A DNA stretch of 64,000 bases from Cristatella mucedo (lineage: Eukaryota > Bryozoa > Phylactolaemata > Cristatellidae). The notes below the pieces were generated by a model that ran no database searches, was not told the DNA's origin, and saw nothing but the letters and a program-made list of their open reading frames with translations. Positions 32,155 through 43,780 of this stretch are shown piece after piece. The stretch lies in contig WPIO01000114.1 in assembly GCA_009760855.2 (NCBI GenBank), positions 437,001-501,000 of the forward strand. The letters are read 5' to 3'. Position 1 is the first letter of the stretch; every line of letters begins with the position of its first letter. A program made the translations under genes and the position numbers.

Positions 32155-33850
32155 CTGATGCTAGTTAGAGGCTAAAATAAACAAAGTGAGTCAGATGAGC
32201 AGGTGGTATACTAGGCCTCGCCTAATTAGGGAGTAGTAAATATTGGAAATGCTGGAGCAAGAAAAAAAATGAGCCTAAGAAGCGTGAGTAGCGCAACCTT
32301 AAAGTCGATGCGCTGGTCTATTGGGAGCTAGTGCAGGTCAACGAAAAGTAGTGCGATGTGGTAACTGCGATACAAGCGACTGACATACCTTGCTGCAGAG
32401 TATTGAACCAACTGTAAACGAGTGATTGCATATGCAGAAAGACTAGGAAGTAGAGAGTTACAGAGGTTGAGGCGGAATGTAACAAATGCGCATAACAATG
32501 TAGATGTCTAAGCGATTTCCAAGTCTAACCAAGCCCTTATTTTATCCATGTTATGTGTTATGCCGAAGAAACTATACAGACCTGACTGTGGAGCTGATGT
32601 GGTCATCTAATGAAAGGTCGCTTTAGAAAAGGGCACGTAGATTTCGTGCAGATGCAACAGATATGTCGGCAGAGCCGATTGTGAGCATTACAAGTTTCAT
32701 TTTCTGGATCACACTTGGTTGGCCCATAACTAGTGAGTTGGTTTTATTATCATTCAATTTAAGAAAGTTTGCTGACATCCATGTGCGTATGTCGTAAATT
32801 TATGCAGCAAGGGAGTTTCGAGAATTTCACGTGCTGTAGGGCTGGGAGGGATCCATGCAGAGGTACAGCTGAGTGTCATCTGCATGGAAGTGAAAGCCTA
32901 TATTGTGTCTGGCTGTACCCATGCTAGGTTCGGTTGGCTGGGACAGGACGGCTGTGATGTGGTATGAGTCACCGGCTAGGCCGGGGTCTGACCAAGGCGT
33001 GGCCGGATGTGCGGTGACGCGGGGTCAACGGCTTTGGGTTAACGGAAGTTGGGCGACTAAGTCGCTGTGTTGGACGCTCCTGGTCTCGTCGAGTTGTGCA
33101 TCTGGATGGCTGCAGGCGTGCTCCGGCGATGCGGCCACGCACGCAAGGCAACGAGTGCTTAAGGCCCGAGCGAAGCTCGATAGCACGCTCATAGTTACCG
33201 CTTGTATATTCCACATTCCTTTGTAGCGTGTTTGTGGCCCCCCCGTGACTTGGCGTCTTTCGGCCGAAGCTCTTGACTGTAATAGACGTCGACTCCGACT
33301 ATCCAAGCAGTTACTAAGCTGGCCGGATATTTGACGGCGTTATACTCGCACTGCTAGAACGGAGTCGGTGCAACGGCGGGACTGCGGAAGCCGACTGACC
33401 AACTAGCGCGTTTGTTCGCGCTTTCGGAGTCGTCCAGCGCTCCTTTAGTGTACTTTTGTGTAGGACCCCTGTTCTTGTAGACTTGTTTAGTTCCCTTGTT
33501 CTAGCTGGCGCATGCATATTATAAAGAGGTTTAACCTGACGGCCCGCTCGTCTTACCCAAACTCAGTGGTACGGCAAGCGGCGGTGTGGCTTGAGCATGG
33601 CAGAGCATGGCGGAAAATAGCCTCTGACCCCGTGAATCTGGGGTAAATGGTAATGACGTCGGCTAGAGGGACAGTAAAGACCGTGAAAAGAAGAGGAGCA
33701 AGCACAGAGCCCTGTCGTTACCGATACTTTAGTGACTCCTCTGACAATCTTTGACCATTCCCATTAATACTGCTCTGCAATCTTTCGCAAAGATCAAAAT
33801 TGAACCATGCTGTGCTGTCCCTTTTATGCCCAGAGTTCTTGCAGCTACCA
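32155..33850 (-). mobile_element. LINE-A interrupted by a GC-rich insertion
   Basis: ORF C-terminus to the YADD region occupies 32155-32920. The next LINE-A block (upstream RT, ACCGTGAAAAGAAG, AGAGCCCTGTCG) resumes at about 33648 and runs to 33850. No intact frame remains. Confidence 0.82.
32921..33648. mobile_element. GC-rich insertion in LINE-A, possible solo LTR
   Basis: About 730 bp replaces nothing in the LINE: the flanks join to continuous LINE-A. It is much more GC- and CpG-rich than its surroundings. It contains a TATA-like TATTATAAAGAGG near 33517 followed by a start-site-like region. Borders begin TGTACCC and end GGGTAAATGG, a weak inverted match. These traits would fit a solitary LTR, but no second copy is in the window and no clear target duplication is seen. 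Confidence 0.35.
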
Positions 33851-34303
33851 TTTAAAATATGCTGGATGAGCTAAGCTTTAATTGCTAAGTTCTTTAATTT
33901 TCAAGTAGCGAGCGGTTTTTCGTAAATGATGCAAAGCTTTAATCTTCATTAAATTTGCAATGATTTGCTGTCATTATAGAGCGAATTTCAGCAGTACATG
34001 CATGACGGGTGAGGAGTTTGTATAAATGATATTTTATGGAGAAGTGGATAGAGTCTGGATGCTGAAGCGGGAGACCTGCATTGCTAGCATTTCAGAAATT
34101 TAGTCAATATCGATCAATATTTCTCAAGTTCAAAGACCAATTTGCTTACGGGCGAAACAAGATAAACTAAAACCACATTAGAAGCTAAGTTTAATTGATT
34201 TCAACAGACTTTTCGTCAGCAGTGACACTGACCGCCTCAGGTTTCCTCTTACCTCTATACTCTGACCTCGGGAACTTAATAACAGTATATTTCATATACA
34301 GTA
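33851..34303. other. Unassigned A+T-rich stretch
   Basis: No feature recognised. Confidence 0.45.
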
Positions 34304-35365
34304 ACAATAATAATATTAATAATAATAATGCACTTGATAAAGCGCCCTTAGAGAACAATCTATTTCTAGGCGCTTTACATTTGCTACAAAGGAAAACATG
34401 ATTGAATGGTGAGTAATATCATGCTCGATGAACAACATGAATAACATGGTTAGAGGTGACTTGCACAGGGTCAGCATGCAAGTGTGGTTAGTGGCAGCAT
34501 GCACAGTGTCAGCAGGCAAAAGCACATAAAGTACGAATCGCAGGGACCCACTAAATGCTATCCTAAATAAATGTGTTTTTAAGCCCTTTTTAAATGTGGA
34601 CAAATCAGGGGATGTTCTGACGCCAGTCGGGAGTGAGTTCCAGGCTCTGTTAGCATACGAACTAAATGCACGGTCTCTAAAAGATTTGAGGTTTGTACGA
34701 GGTATTTGTAAATTGTTGGATTCCGAAAAGCGGTGTTACGATACTTGGCCTGGTGGAGGATTGGATCTGAGAGATAGGCTGTAGCCAAAGAATTAGGTGA
34801 CCTAAACGTGAGCGACAAAACCTTGAAGTCAATCCGTTGCTTGACTGGTAGCCAGTGCCGGTCGGCGAGAAGTGGAGCAATGTGGCAACTGCGACGCTCA
34901 CGGCAGACAAGTCTAGCTGCCGAGTTTTGCACCAGCTGCAATCGCCTGATCGCACATCCTGGTAGGCCAGCAAGCAGTGAGTTACAGAAGTCAAGACGGG
35001 ATGTTGCAAATTCATGGATAAACTGAGACGTGGTATCCTTATCTAAGCAAGCCCAAATTTTAGCAATGCTATGTAGCTGAAAGTAGGCAGACTTGATTGT
35101 GGAGCTGATGCGGTCATCTAATGAGAGGTCACTTTGGAATATGACACCTAGATTTCAAGCTGATTCAACAGGAGATTTGCTGGCAGAGTGAATTTTGAGC
35201 GTCAGCCTTTCTAATTTGTGAATCATACTGGGTTCTACCATAACTAGTAAGTTAGATTTATCATCGTTTAGTTTTAGAAAATTTGTTACCATCCATTTTC
35301 GGATGTCATCAATACATGCAGCAGGTGAGCTGAGAGAATTCGAGAATTCTACCCATGTCTGCATA
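34304..35365 (-). mobile_element. LINE-A with frameshift and internal deletion
   Basis: AAT tail, hairpin, 3' UTR and ORF C-terminus in two overlapping frames (34579-34941, 34677-35015). It runs to SARNLGV and the FLKLNDDKSNLLVM segment (35155-35364). At about 35350 it jumps to TACCCATGTCTGCAT, which belongs further upstream in the element. Confidence 0.88.
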
Positions 35366-35367
35366 GT

Positions 35368-35475
35368 TTTTAATAATAGACTGCAATAATAGTAACAAAA
35401 TGAATTTGTTTAGCGTCCTCTGAGAGAAAACTTAGTCTTTTTATAGTCACTTTATGTACTCATGTATGTACTGGA
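35368..35475 (-). mobile_element. Diverged LINE-A-like solo tail
   Basis: TTTAATAATAGACTGCAATA and GTCCTCTGAGAGAAAACTTA, then TCACTTTATGTACTCATG. Weak but in the expected order. Confidence 0.45.
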
Positions 35476-37146
35476 AACCGAGTGATAAAAAGATCTAGAC
35501 AAGAGCAAATAGGCACTAGGTGTTCGCAAATGCTAAGACTTGAGAGGAGTACAAACTATACTATTGCAAGACTGTAGGGGGGCATGACACACCATAGCCG
35601 CCTCATTTCGCTTGCAAGCAGAACTCTTACAAGTTTCAGCTCCCTAGACGAAACTTGTGACGCACTTGTTAGGTAGAATTTGGAATATATATTAATATGT
35701 ATACACAGTTTTGTTACTTATAAAAGCTCATAGAGGCAAGACAAGAGTACGCCGAAGGTGGTTATCCCAAGAGTTTGGCGGCCACCGACTGAATACTCAA
35801 AGTAATATCTACGTCTGGGTCGTAGATCCTTCCGAACGTGAAAGTGGCCAAAGCGTGCCTCCCATCGCGTATCCACATACGTGTATCCACCTCTTTTCTA
35901 TCCAGCGCCCTTGAGCAACATTTTTCTGAGCTCACCTTCTCCATTCACCGGAGAGTGATCCTCTCTCTTTAGGAGAGAGTATCAATCAATTAAAATAGCG
36001 AGGAAAACATACAGCTGATGCACAGTAGACGTTCACATATGCCACTGAGAAGAGGAAGCCTCACTTCCATGATCAGAGAGACATCATTAGTCTTATCACA
36101 GATTTTCATCTTAACAAGTATAATGGTAAGGTTTTGACATCTCGGTTTAAGGATTCAAACTTTTTGGTGGAAAATACAGACAGTGTTGTATGTGAATAAA
36201 GGCGTGCACCATCGAATCCGGTTAGTCTAGCCAACTGATTAAGTGCCGGCAGTTCCTAACCAGATCGTGGGCCAAAGTCCGAAAGCAGGCAGCTCGACAT
36301 TTGCAACTGCATCTTTACTAATACAGGCTAGTGGTCTCCTTGCACAATAGAATGTAGCTGTTGAATGGCTATTTTCTTTATTTTACTTTCAATTCCCAGC
36401 TAAAACGTATTCATGCGCCAACGCTAGTATCGTCGCACTGCCGTTATTGTTTAAAAAAACTGGTACTCGAAATAGCATTAAAATAAATAGATATTATATT
36501 TCTGTCAAAAAATTGCTGCATGATATTTAGCAGCTGTGCTACCAAAAAATAATTTCAAGATACGTGAGTCGGTTGAAACCTAATAGGACAAAAAGGGATA
36601 AAAGTAAAAAAATCATTATGAGGGATGGTAGTCGGCATTTTCGTTAATTTGCTGTGCATCCAGCTTATACTGTTCATTACAATAAGTATGTACATCAATA
36701 TGTATGCCGGCTTGGGCTCTGAGTGGGTGATCAACTTTTGATCCTGGGAGACCGTAGCCGCAGTGCTTGTGTTTGTAATCCGCCTGGAGGAACTAACATT
36801 CGCTGATTTGGCAATATTTTTTATTAAAGTAAAGCTAAAGGCTTAGCTGTTCCTTGCAATATCTGCCTTGTCCATGTTATTGCGCCACTACGCGTTTTCA
36901 TGATGCAACAGTTGATGAGATCATTGTCGTTCGATTTAGCTGATATGTGGATTTTTATCTAAATAGAAAGTCTTTAGAAAGCTTTGATTCTCCTTAGGAG
37001 CAATCTGAAAATATTTAGTCTTAACATTAACGAAACGATTTTAATGATAACTCTTGCCTTATTTTGATTCTTCAAAATAGTTATGACATGTAGTGAAGCG
37101 ATAATGGTAACCACAGACAGCAAGCTCTCTTCCTCACTTTTTGGAA
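35476..37146. other. Unassigned A+T-rich stretch
   Basis: A degenerate tRNA-like block around 36215-36285 may be an old SINE head. Otherwise nothing recognised. Confidence 0.4.
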
Positions 37147-38210
37147 TGAATATAAATAATACTCTTAAATTAAAGAGCCCTCACAGAACTCAACCTCTTT
37201 CTAGGCGCATTACACCTGCTGCCAAAGAATCACGATCGAATGGTCAGTGGTATCATGCTTGATAAACAACGTGGATAGCATAGTTAGAGGTGACATGCAA
37301 AGGATCAGCAAACAAGTGCAGTTAGTCGCAGCGGGAAACATTGTCAGCACGCATAAGCACATAAAGGACGAATCACATCGAGCGACTAAATATTGTCATA
37401 AATACGTGACGTTTTAATTTCTTTTTAATGTGGTCAAATCAGGGGATGTAATGACGGAAGTCGGGAGTGAGTTAATGGCTTTAGGAGCATACGAACTAAT
37501 TGCACGGTCTTCAAAGAATGTGAGGTTTGTATGAGCTATAGGTAAACACTTAGATTCCGAAAAGGGGGTGGTACGAAGGCTGGTTTAGGATTAGGTGTGA
37601 TAGGTAGGCTAGAGCCAAAGCAATGAAGGAACCTATGTGACCGAGAAAACCTTGAAGTCTATACGTTGCTTGACTGGTAGCTAATGCAGGTCGGCGAGAA
37701 GTGGTGCGATGTGGTATCTGCGATGCATACGAATGAAAAGCCTAGCTGCAGAGTTTGCTGCAGCTGTAAGCGCCTGATTGAAAATGCCGGTAGACCAAGC
37801 AAGCAAAGAGTTACAGAAGTCAAGTCAGGGTGTCAAAATGCACGGACCAACTTAGAAGTGGTATCCCTGCCTGAACGTGCGTGAATTTAAGCAATATTAT
37901 GTAGCTAGCTGAAAGTAAACAGACTTGATTGTGGAGGTGATGTGGTCGTCTAATGCTAGATTGCTTTGGAACATGACACATAGATTTCGTACAGATTCAG
38001 CAGGAGGTATGCTGGGAGAGCCGATTTTGAGCCATTCAAATTTCCGAGTCACACTTGGTTTGCCCATAAGCTAGTTCTATCATCATTCATTTTACAATCA
38101 TTTTCGGCCACCCACGTGCGTATGTCATCAATACATGCAGCAACTGAGTGGAGGGAATTAGACGTGGTCCAAGGCTGGAAGGGATCAAAGCAAAGGTACA
38201 GCTGAGTGTC

Positions 38211-38801
38211 CTATTCATAGAAGTGCAAGCCTTTATTGTTCTTGTCAGTCACGTAGGCAAGAGGGAGAGCATAGACCGTGAAAAGAACCGGACAACGCAA
38301 GGATCCCTGAGGTACCCGATATTTCTGAGGTACATCGGATGATATTTGTCTATTCACACCAATACTCTGGTGTCTTCCACTGGGATAGGACCTGAACCAT
38401 TTCAGAGCAGCGCCAGTGATGTCCAGACGAGATGAGAGGCTCTCAAAAAGGACTTGATGATCGATAGTCTCCCATGCTGCCGAAAGATCGAGCAAAACAA
38501 GCAGAGATACTCTACTTATGTCTTCAGTCTTAAGTAGGTCGTTGCACACCTGAAGCAAAGCTGACTTTGTGGAATGATAAGCTCTAAAGCCAGAGAAGAA
38601 CTTGCTAGTAATTTTTGAATTTTCAATGTACGAGTGCAGCTGGTCTGCCACGACTCGTTCCTGTGTCTTTGATAGGAATGGTAGAAGGGAGACTGGGCGG
38701 TAGATGCTCAAGCTCTCTTGGTCTAGTGTTGCTTTCTTGAGTAGTGGCCTAGCTATAGCGTTTTTGAAAGGTGCTGGTGCGTGACCTGAGGTTAATGACA
38801 T
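38211..38801 (-). pseudogene. LINE-A reverse transcriptase core, catalytic motif lost
   Basis: 196 codons covering RPVSLLPFLSKTQERVVADQ, GFRAYHSTKSALLQVCNDL, LLDLSAAWETIDHQVL, ALKWFRSYPSGRHQ and RVPQGSLRCPVLFTVYALPL. It ends at HFYE followed by a stop where YADD should be. Phe in AAFDTID has become Trp. No activity expected. Confidence 0.85.
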
Positions 38802-38840
38802 AGTAATGATGCTACGGCAGCATCAGATGAATGCAACGTG

Positions 38841-38978
38841 CCGAGCTGGTTTGGTCCAGCGGGTAAGGCGCTCGATCCGACCGAGGTCTTACTGAGGATG
38901 TGGGCCCGAGCCCCGAGGCACATGCGAAGCGCCTGAATAGATACTAACCTCTCTCAGGGTGCTATGCAAATGAATTAT
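38841..38978 (+). mobile_element. SINE-B nested in LINE-A
   Basis: GAGCTGGTTTGGTCCAGCGG, GATGTGGGCCCGAGCCCCG, GCGAAGCGCCTGAATAGAT and CAGGGTGCTATGCAAATGAA. Flanking AACGTG and AACGTA fit a short target duplication of LINE-A sequence. Confidence 0.85.
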
Positions 38979-40824
38979 AACGTAGCAGCAGGATGGCAGG
39001 AATAGGGTCTAAAATACTCATAGTCTTCTTCGATTGTAACATGAACTTCAGGACAAGGTCACAAGTGCCCTGCTTGAATGTAGACATCGAGGTTCTGCAA
39101 GAAAGGATAGTATCGAGGGATAGTATTATAGGGGGATGCTGCTATCGCTGGCATTGACTTCCTTCCCTGACCTGATCTTGTCTATCGTCCGGACAAAGAA
39201 GCTAGAGAAGCGATGATCTAGATCAGCACAGCAATCTCAGGTAAGGCGCTAACCTAGGAGTAGTTGAGATGGTTGATCGTCTACATCAGCATTTTTGGAT
39301 CATGCATCTGTTATTCAGTAATGTTTTTATAGATGCTAGACTTGGCCTTTGCTAGGATTAATTGGTACGACCTACAGTACTCCTCGTATGCCTGTCGACG
39401 GACAGTCAGTCCTGATAGTTTGTATTCTGTTTTAAGCTTGGGCTCAGTAGACCTAGCTAGTTTAATGTCTTTGGAAAATCACAGGCTGTCTGGGCGAGGG
39501 TGCACAGAGCCCTTAGTCAAAGGTGCAAACTCGTCGAGTATGTCAGCTAGTGTCGTGTTGTAGCTATCTACAAATGATGACAGATCGGAAGGGAGACTGA
39601 GCAGCAGAGGCGAAGCAGATATTCTCGCACGGACAGCATCGATGTCAAGATTCTTAAGGTTTCACAATTTACATGTGACTTTAGAGGAAGAGGAGGAGGA
39701 GGATTACACATATTGCAGACTGAGTGAGATCAGGATGTGGTCAGATAAGTAGGATTTAATAGTAATTGGTGATGACAGAGTGCAGTTGTTTGAGAAAACT
39801 TGGTCCTGATTGTGACCCTTGATGTGAGTAAGGCCATGCACATGAGCCGCAAGAGACGATAAGTCAGTAAATGCACAAAATTCAGTTCTGAAAACGTCAG
39901 ATAAGTCTCAAATGTGTATTTTTAAATCACCCGTAACGTGGAAGGATCGATTATTTGCACACAGAATCGAAGTGAGATTGGAGAAATTTGAGATAAAAAA
40001 GGGTTAGGCATCTTGTGGGCAGTAGACAACTGCCACTATAGTTAGCTTTTTTTAGGGTTAAATCAAGAAAATCGATTCAAAAGAGTTCTTAAAATCACTG
40101 CCAATGTCTTGAAATTAAATTTGAATAATGCATGGTTTCAGCAACTCCATCTCCAGTCTTGATTGATCTAGGGTATGAACGAATGAGAAACCACTAAGGG
40201 TTTACTCATACTCTTTAATTATCGGACAGTTTACAAATTTGAGCCAATTTTTAATCAAGGCGAGAATGTTGAGACTATTTTCAGAAAAAAGGTCGCTTAT
40301 TGTTACAGGCTTATTACCCATTAAGTGAGGATTCCAAAGACAAACGTCATGTTGGGCCACCAGAGTTATATCAGATCTGACGACCACTAAGTTGGAGAGA
40401 TTCACAGTGACGCGTGTGGGGTAGCGTGCTTAGCGGTTCGTGACAATGCTAGAAATAAGAAATGGGTGGTTACTCAGCTCCCAGTTCCCGACAAACAAGC
40501 CGAGTCTAAGCTGGCGGCTGCGGCCACCGTGGCAGTTTCACCGTGTGTTTTATTTGGTAATGCATAATTCACGAATCTTAGCAACGGCAGTATCATCTAG
40601 GAATGCATTTACAAAACGCTTGGATACCTTAAGGTTTAGCGGATCTTGTGCAGAAAGGGTGAAAACATGTAACGTACATTATTAAATTGATGCCTGTTAG
40701 AGTGTACATAACCATAATAATTTTTAGGCTGTTTGCTTAACGGCATACAAGAAACAACCTCTGTCAAGTATTTAAAAAATTTCTGTAAGAGAAACAAGAG
40801 AATCGCTAACAGAGGGTCAGTGAC

Positions 40825-41046
40825 ATGCATTGCATCATGCATTGCATCCACTAACCACATTTGCATGCTGACCCAGTGCATGTAACCCCTAACCATGTTA
40901 TTCATTTTGTTTGTTTTTCAAGCATGATTTTACTTACTATTCTATTGCGTATCACTTTGCAGCAAATGTAAAGCGCCTAGAAAGAGATTAAGTTCTCTGA
41001 GGGCGCTTTATCAAGTGCAATATTATTATTATTATTATTATTATCA
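40825..41046 (+). mobile_element. LINE-A 3' UTR and tail only
   Basis: CATTTGCATGCTGACCCAGT, TATTCTATTGCGTATCACTT, hairpin and (ATT)8. It has the GTGATACGCAATAGAATAG (reverse complement) subfamily signature. Truncated inside the 3' UTR. Confidence 0.9.
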
Positions 41047-41764
41047 TGTTTAGATAAGCATGCAGCCGCACACCAGTATCATGCTTAGCCATGTTAGAAA
41101 AAGCAAACGCGAAGAATCTCTTGATCAAAAGTTTGAAAGGAATTTTCCCGCTCTAATATCATGTTAATTTAAGATGCGATCTCCAAATTATATTTTATTG
41201 GCCAGATGCTCACTCGGCTGACTTCGGTCAGAAGCCTGGGTCGAATCCAGCTTGACCGGAAGTCAGCGAAAGTTTGTGAGCCTATTTAACGAGGTACTTA
41301 ATGCTCACGAAATTAATTACAGCTTAAATAGAATATGGACTTATAATCGTTTGAAATTCCGAAAGAAAAGAGAAGGACCGGAAGTAGCTGGCTACAGATG
41401 TTTAGAGGAATGTCTCAAAATGGAAAAGCCTAGACTCGGTATCCTTTGCTAAGAAAGTCAGATGTCTCACTATATTACGCTTTAGAGCAGGAAAACTGGA
41501 GGAGGAGAAAAATGGGGTCGTCCGTAAGATGTCAACTTAGAACAGGTGAGATTGACAGCGTGGATAAAATAGTAGGTGGCACGTAGGGAGGCCAAGCCTA
41601 TTCTTCCGCAGTCAGAAGGCAAGGCAAGCAGGGAATCAAAAAGATATGGAACAGGTGGCAACAATGAATGCACCAGTTATGGTTATTGTATAGCAGTCTT
41701 GAAAAAAAAATATTAGAGCTGTAGACAGTAGGCACACTATATCAGGGACCTCTGTTAGTCATCC
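41047..41764. other. Unassigned stretch with tRNA-like block
   Basis: Around 41200-41262, GGTCAGAAGCCTGGGTCGAATCCAG style sequence has a B-box match but no A box or acceptor stem; probably a SINE relic. Confidence 0.3.
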
Positions 41765-42045
41765 AGTGAAAGTCAAGGGCTTGCCTTTCCCGTGTGACTG
41801 ACAACTATTCGGCTGGTTTCAATGATTCCATTTGAAAAAAAAGTTTGGGAAAATTTAGAGAGCATGTTGAAAGCAGTTTCAAGAGAGTTGAAAAATGTCA
41901 AGGCGCTGAAAAGCACGGAGGGATAAATACAGTGGCATAGCTTCGTGTCATCTGCATACAACTGTAGCCTACATTGGTTATGGACACACGTACACAAGAA
42001 GTGTAGGATTAATTGCAAATACATTTTACAATTAAAAACCATATT
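41765..42045 (-). pseudogene. Reverse-transcriptase fragment (LINE-D)
   Basis: The minus strand is open with NQCRLQLYADDTKLCHCIYP, which carries an intact YADD catalytic box. FSALTFFNSLETAFNMLSKF and NGIIETSRIVVSHTGKA follow. Sequence differs from LINE-A to LINE-C. Flanking parts of the element are not recognised. Confidence 0.65.
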
Positions 42046-42262
42046 TAGCGATTTATCTATTCGTAAAAATTACCTTTAAGTCAATAGATTAGGCTGCTCC
42101 TTGAATGATTCCAAGGAAATATCTTGATGCAATGTTTTTCGGTTGAAATTGCCTTTACTGAGTACATGCAATTTCGAGTTAACGCGCGCACGTACCACCT
42201 ACTAATAGGGTTTGGAAATTGGGCAGCTGCACGCTTTAAAGGTACGGACACAAGTGCTTCCA

Positions 42263-42345
42263 TTTGCAGCAGATGTAAAGCGCCTAGAGAGAGATTCGGT
42301 TCTCTGAGAGCGCTTTTCCAAGTACATTATTATTATTATTATTAT
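42263..42345 (+). mobile_element. LINE-A solo 3' tail
   Basis: GCAGCAGATGTAAAGCGCCT, AGAGAGAGATTCGGTTCTCT, GAGAGCGCTTTTCCAAGTAC and (ATT)n. No coding part. Confidence 0.9.
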
Positions 42346-42399
42346 AAAGGCTTGCCAGTCAGCAATAGCCAGCAACCTTTTTGAGCCAAATGGATGGTA

Positions 42400-43780
42400 G
42401 ATAAACAATAGCTATGTTTTAGACTTACTAATCAATCGGCTATTTGTGGGAATCATGGAAAATATCTAGTTAAAGTCAAGTTCTTTCAGGCAGCTTTCGT
42501 GAAAACCACAGGACGAATGCTTATAGAATGGACGCCTGCAAGAGCGGCCTCAAAGTACATTATCTCGCATATCGGTCAGAGGGCTTCCACAAATGTGTGA
42601 ATTAAATTAATTTACCTGGTCTATTGATTTTTATTTGTGTGAGGAGGATGCTACATAACGCATCTACATAGATGAAATTGCACAGATAGTACAGTCAATA
42701 GCATTACCGGATCGGGCGAATAACACTGGGCTGTCCGAAGCCAATGGAATCGCTGTATGTAATGTGCATCTCAGTCCGTCAGGGCCAGTGTCAAATCCAA
42801 CGCAATCACTGTTCATTGTGCATAGAACTCCACAGAAGCCAATGGTCGCTTGATTTCTGTAACGTTGTGCTGATGACCTCGATGTGGGCCAACCAGAAAT
42901 TTCTCTTTCAGAATTTAAAGCACTGTAGTACTTGCTTCTTATTTGTGCTGAAACTTATCATTAGACGTACTTGCTCAACCGAAGATTGGGACATAATTTT
43001 TCGCACGTAAGCCTGGCTGCACTAAAAAATGAAATTTAAGGTGCATTGCTGCTTAAACTGACAGTGGCTTTTAGAAAGGTTCAGAAATAAAGACGTCCGC
43101 TAGAAGGAAGGAAATACCCAAGAGCATTTTAAACCTTGAAACCAATTTGGTTGTCTGACAATGTTAAGCAAGTTTTTTTAATTATACACGCTCGTATTTA
43201 ATCTTGATTAGTGTAAGCACTTTAGCAAATATTCGCTCCTCTTCTTGTCAAATGTTAAGGTGTTTTCAGCTCTTGAACTAGAACAACTCAGTCAACTCGA
43301 CCGAGACCTGCAATCGACGGCTCTACTTGATGGTAATTATACTCTTTGAAGATGCTTCAATTGCTGCGAATAAATAAGGGAGCTTCATAATACTTTGGCT
43401 ATAACCTTGACCCACAGCTTGCTAGACAACCTGTACAAGCCTACCACATTAAATCTGTAAACGCTTATGATCGCTGATCTACCGTGTCCTATTCCAAGTA
43501 ATCACCGAGAAATTATCTCTACTTCAACGGATTGTATTTGCCCACTTTCCATATCGTTTACAGATAACTTTATTTTACGTTAAAACGAACGCTTTGAATG
43601 CCTGCAAACCAGCATACTCTGCCCGATCCTCAATGACCGCCAATAATTTGTCTGTAGGCTCACTGCTAATTGGATGGGACGAAACGCTGTATTTATCAAG
43701 AAATTCTCTTAAGCATTTAAATGACATGAAGCAGATGACGTTTAAAAAAATGAACGATGAAGACGAGCGCATGCGAGCAC
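42400..43780. other. Unassigned A+T-rich stretch
   Basis: Short overlapping ORFs on both strands only; no gene supported. Confidence 0.45.

Larger units (their letters stand above)
37147..40410 (-). mobile_element. Longest LINE-A copy, reaching the endonuclease start, with nested SINE-B
   Basis: From the hairpin tail at 37147 through 3' UTR and RT (38211-38801 open) to SINE-B at 38841-38978. It then continues through the pre-RT region to an endonuclease-like N-terminal segment at 40202-40405: LWNPHLMGNKPVTISDLFSE, NILALIKNWL (expected ..LTETWL). This gives a minimum element length near 3.1 kb and places an endonuclease domain before RT, as in L2/CR1 elements. Damaged by frameshifts and a lost YADD. 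Confidence 0.88.

Noticed and set aside
41200-41262. tRNA or SINE insertion
   Set aside because: Only a B-box-like string; no A box, body or tail.
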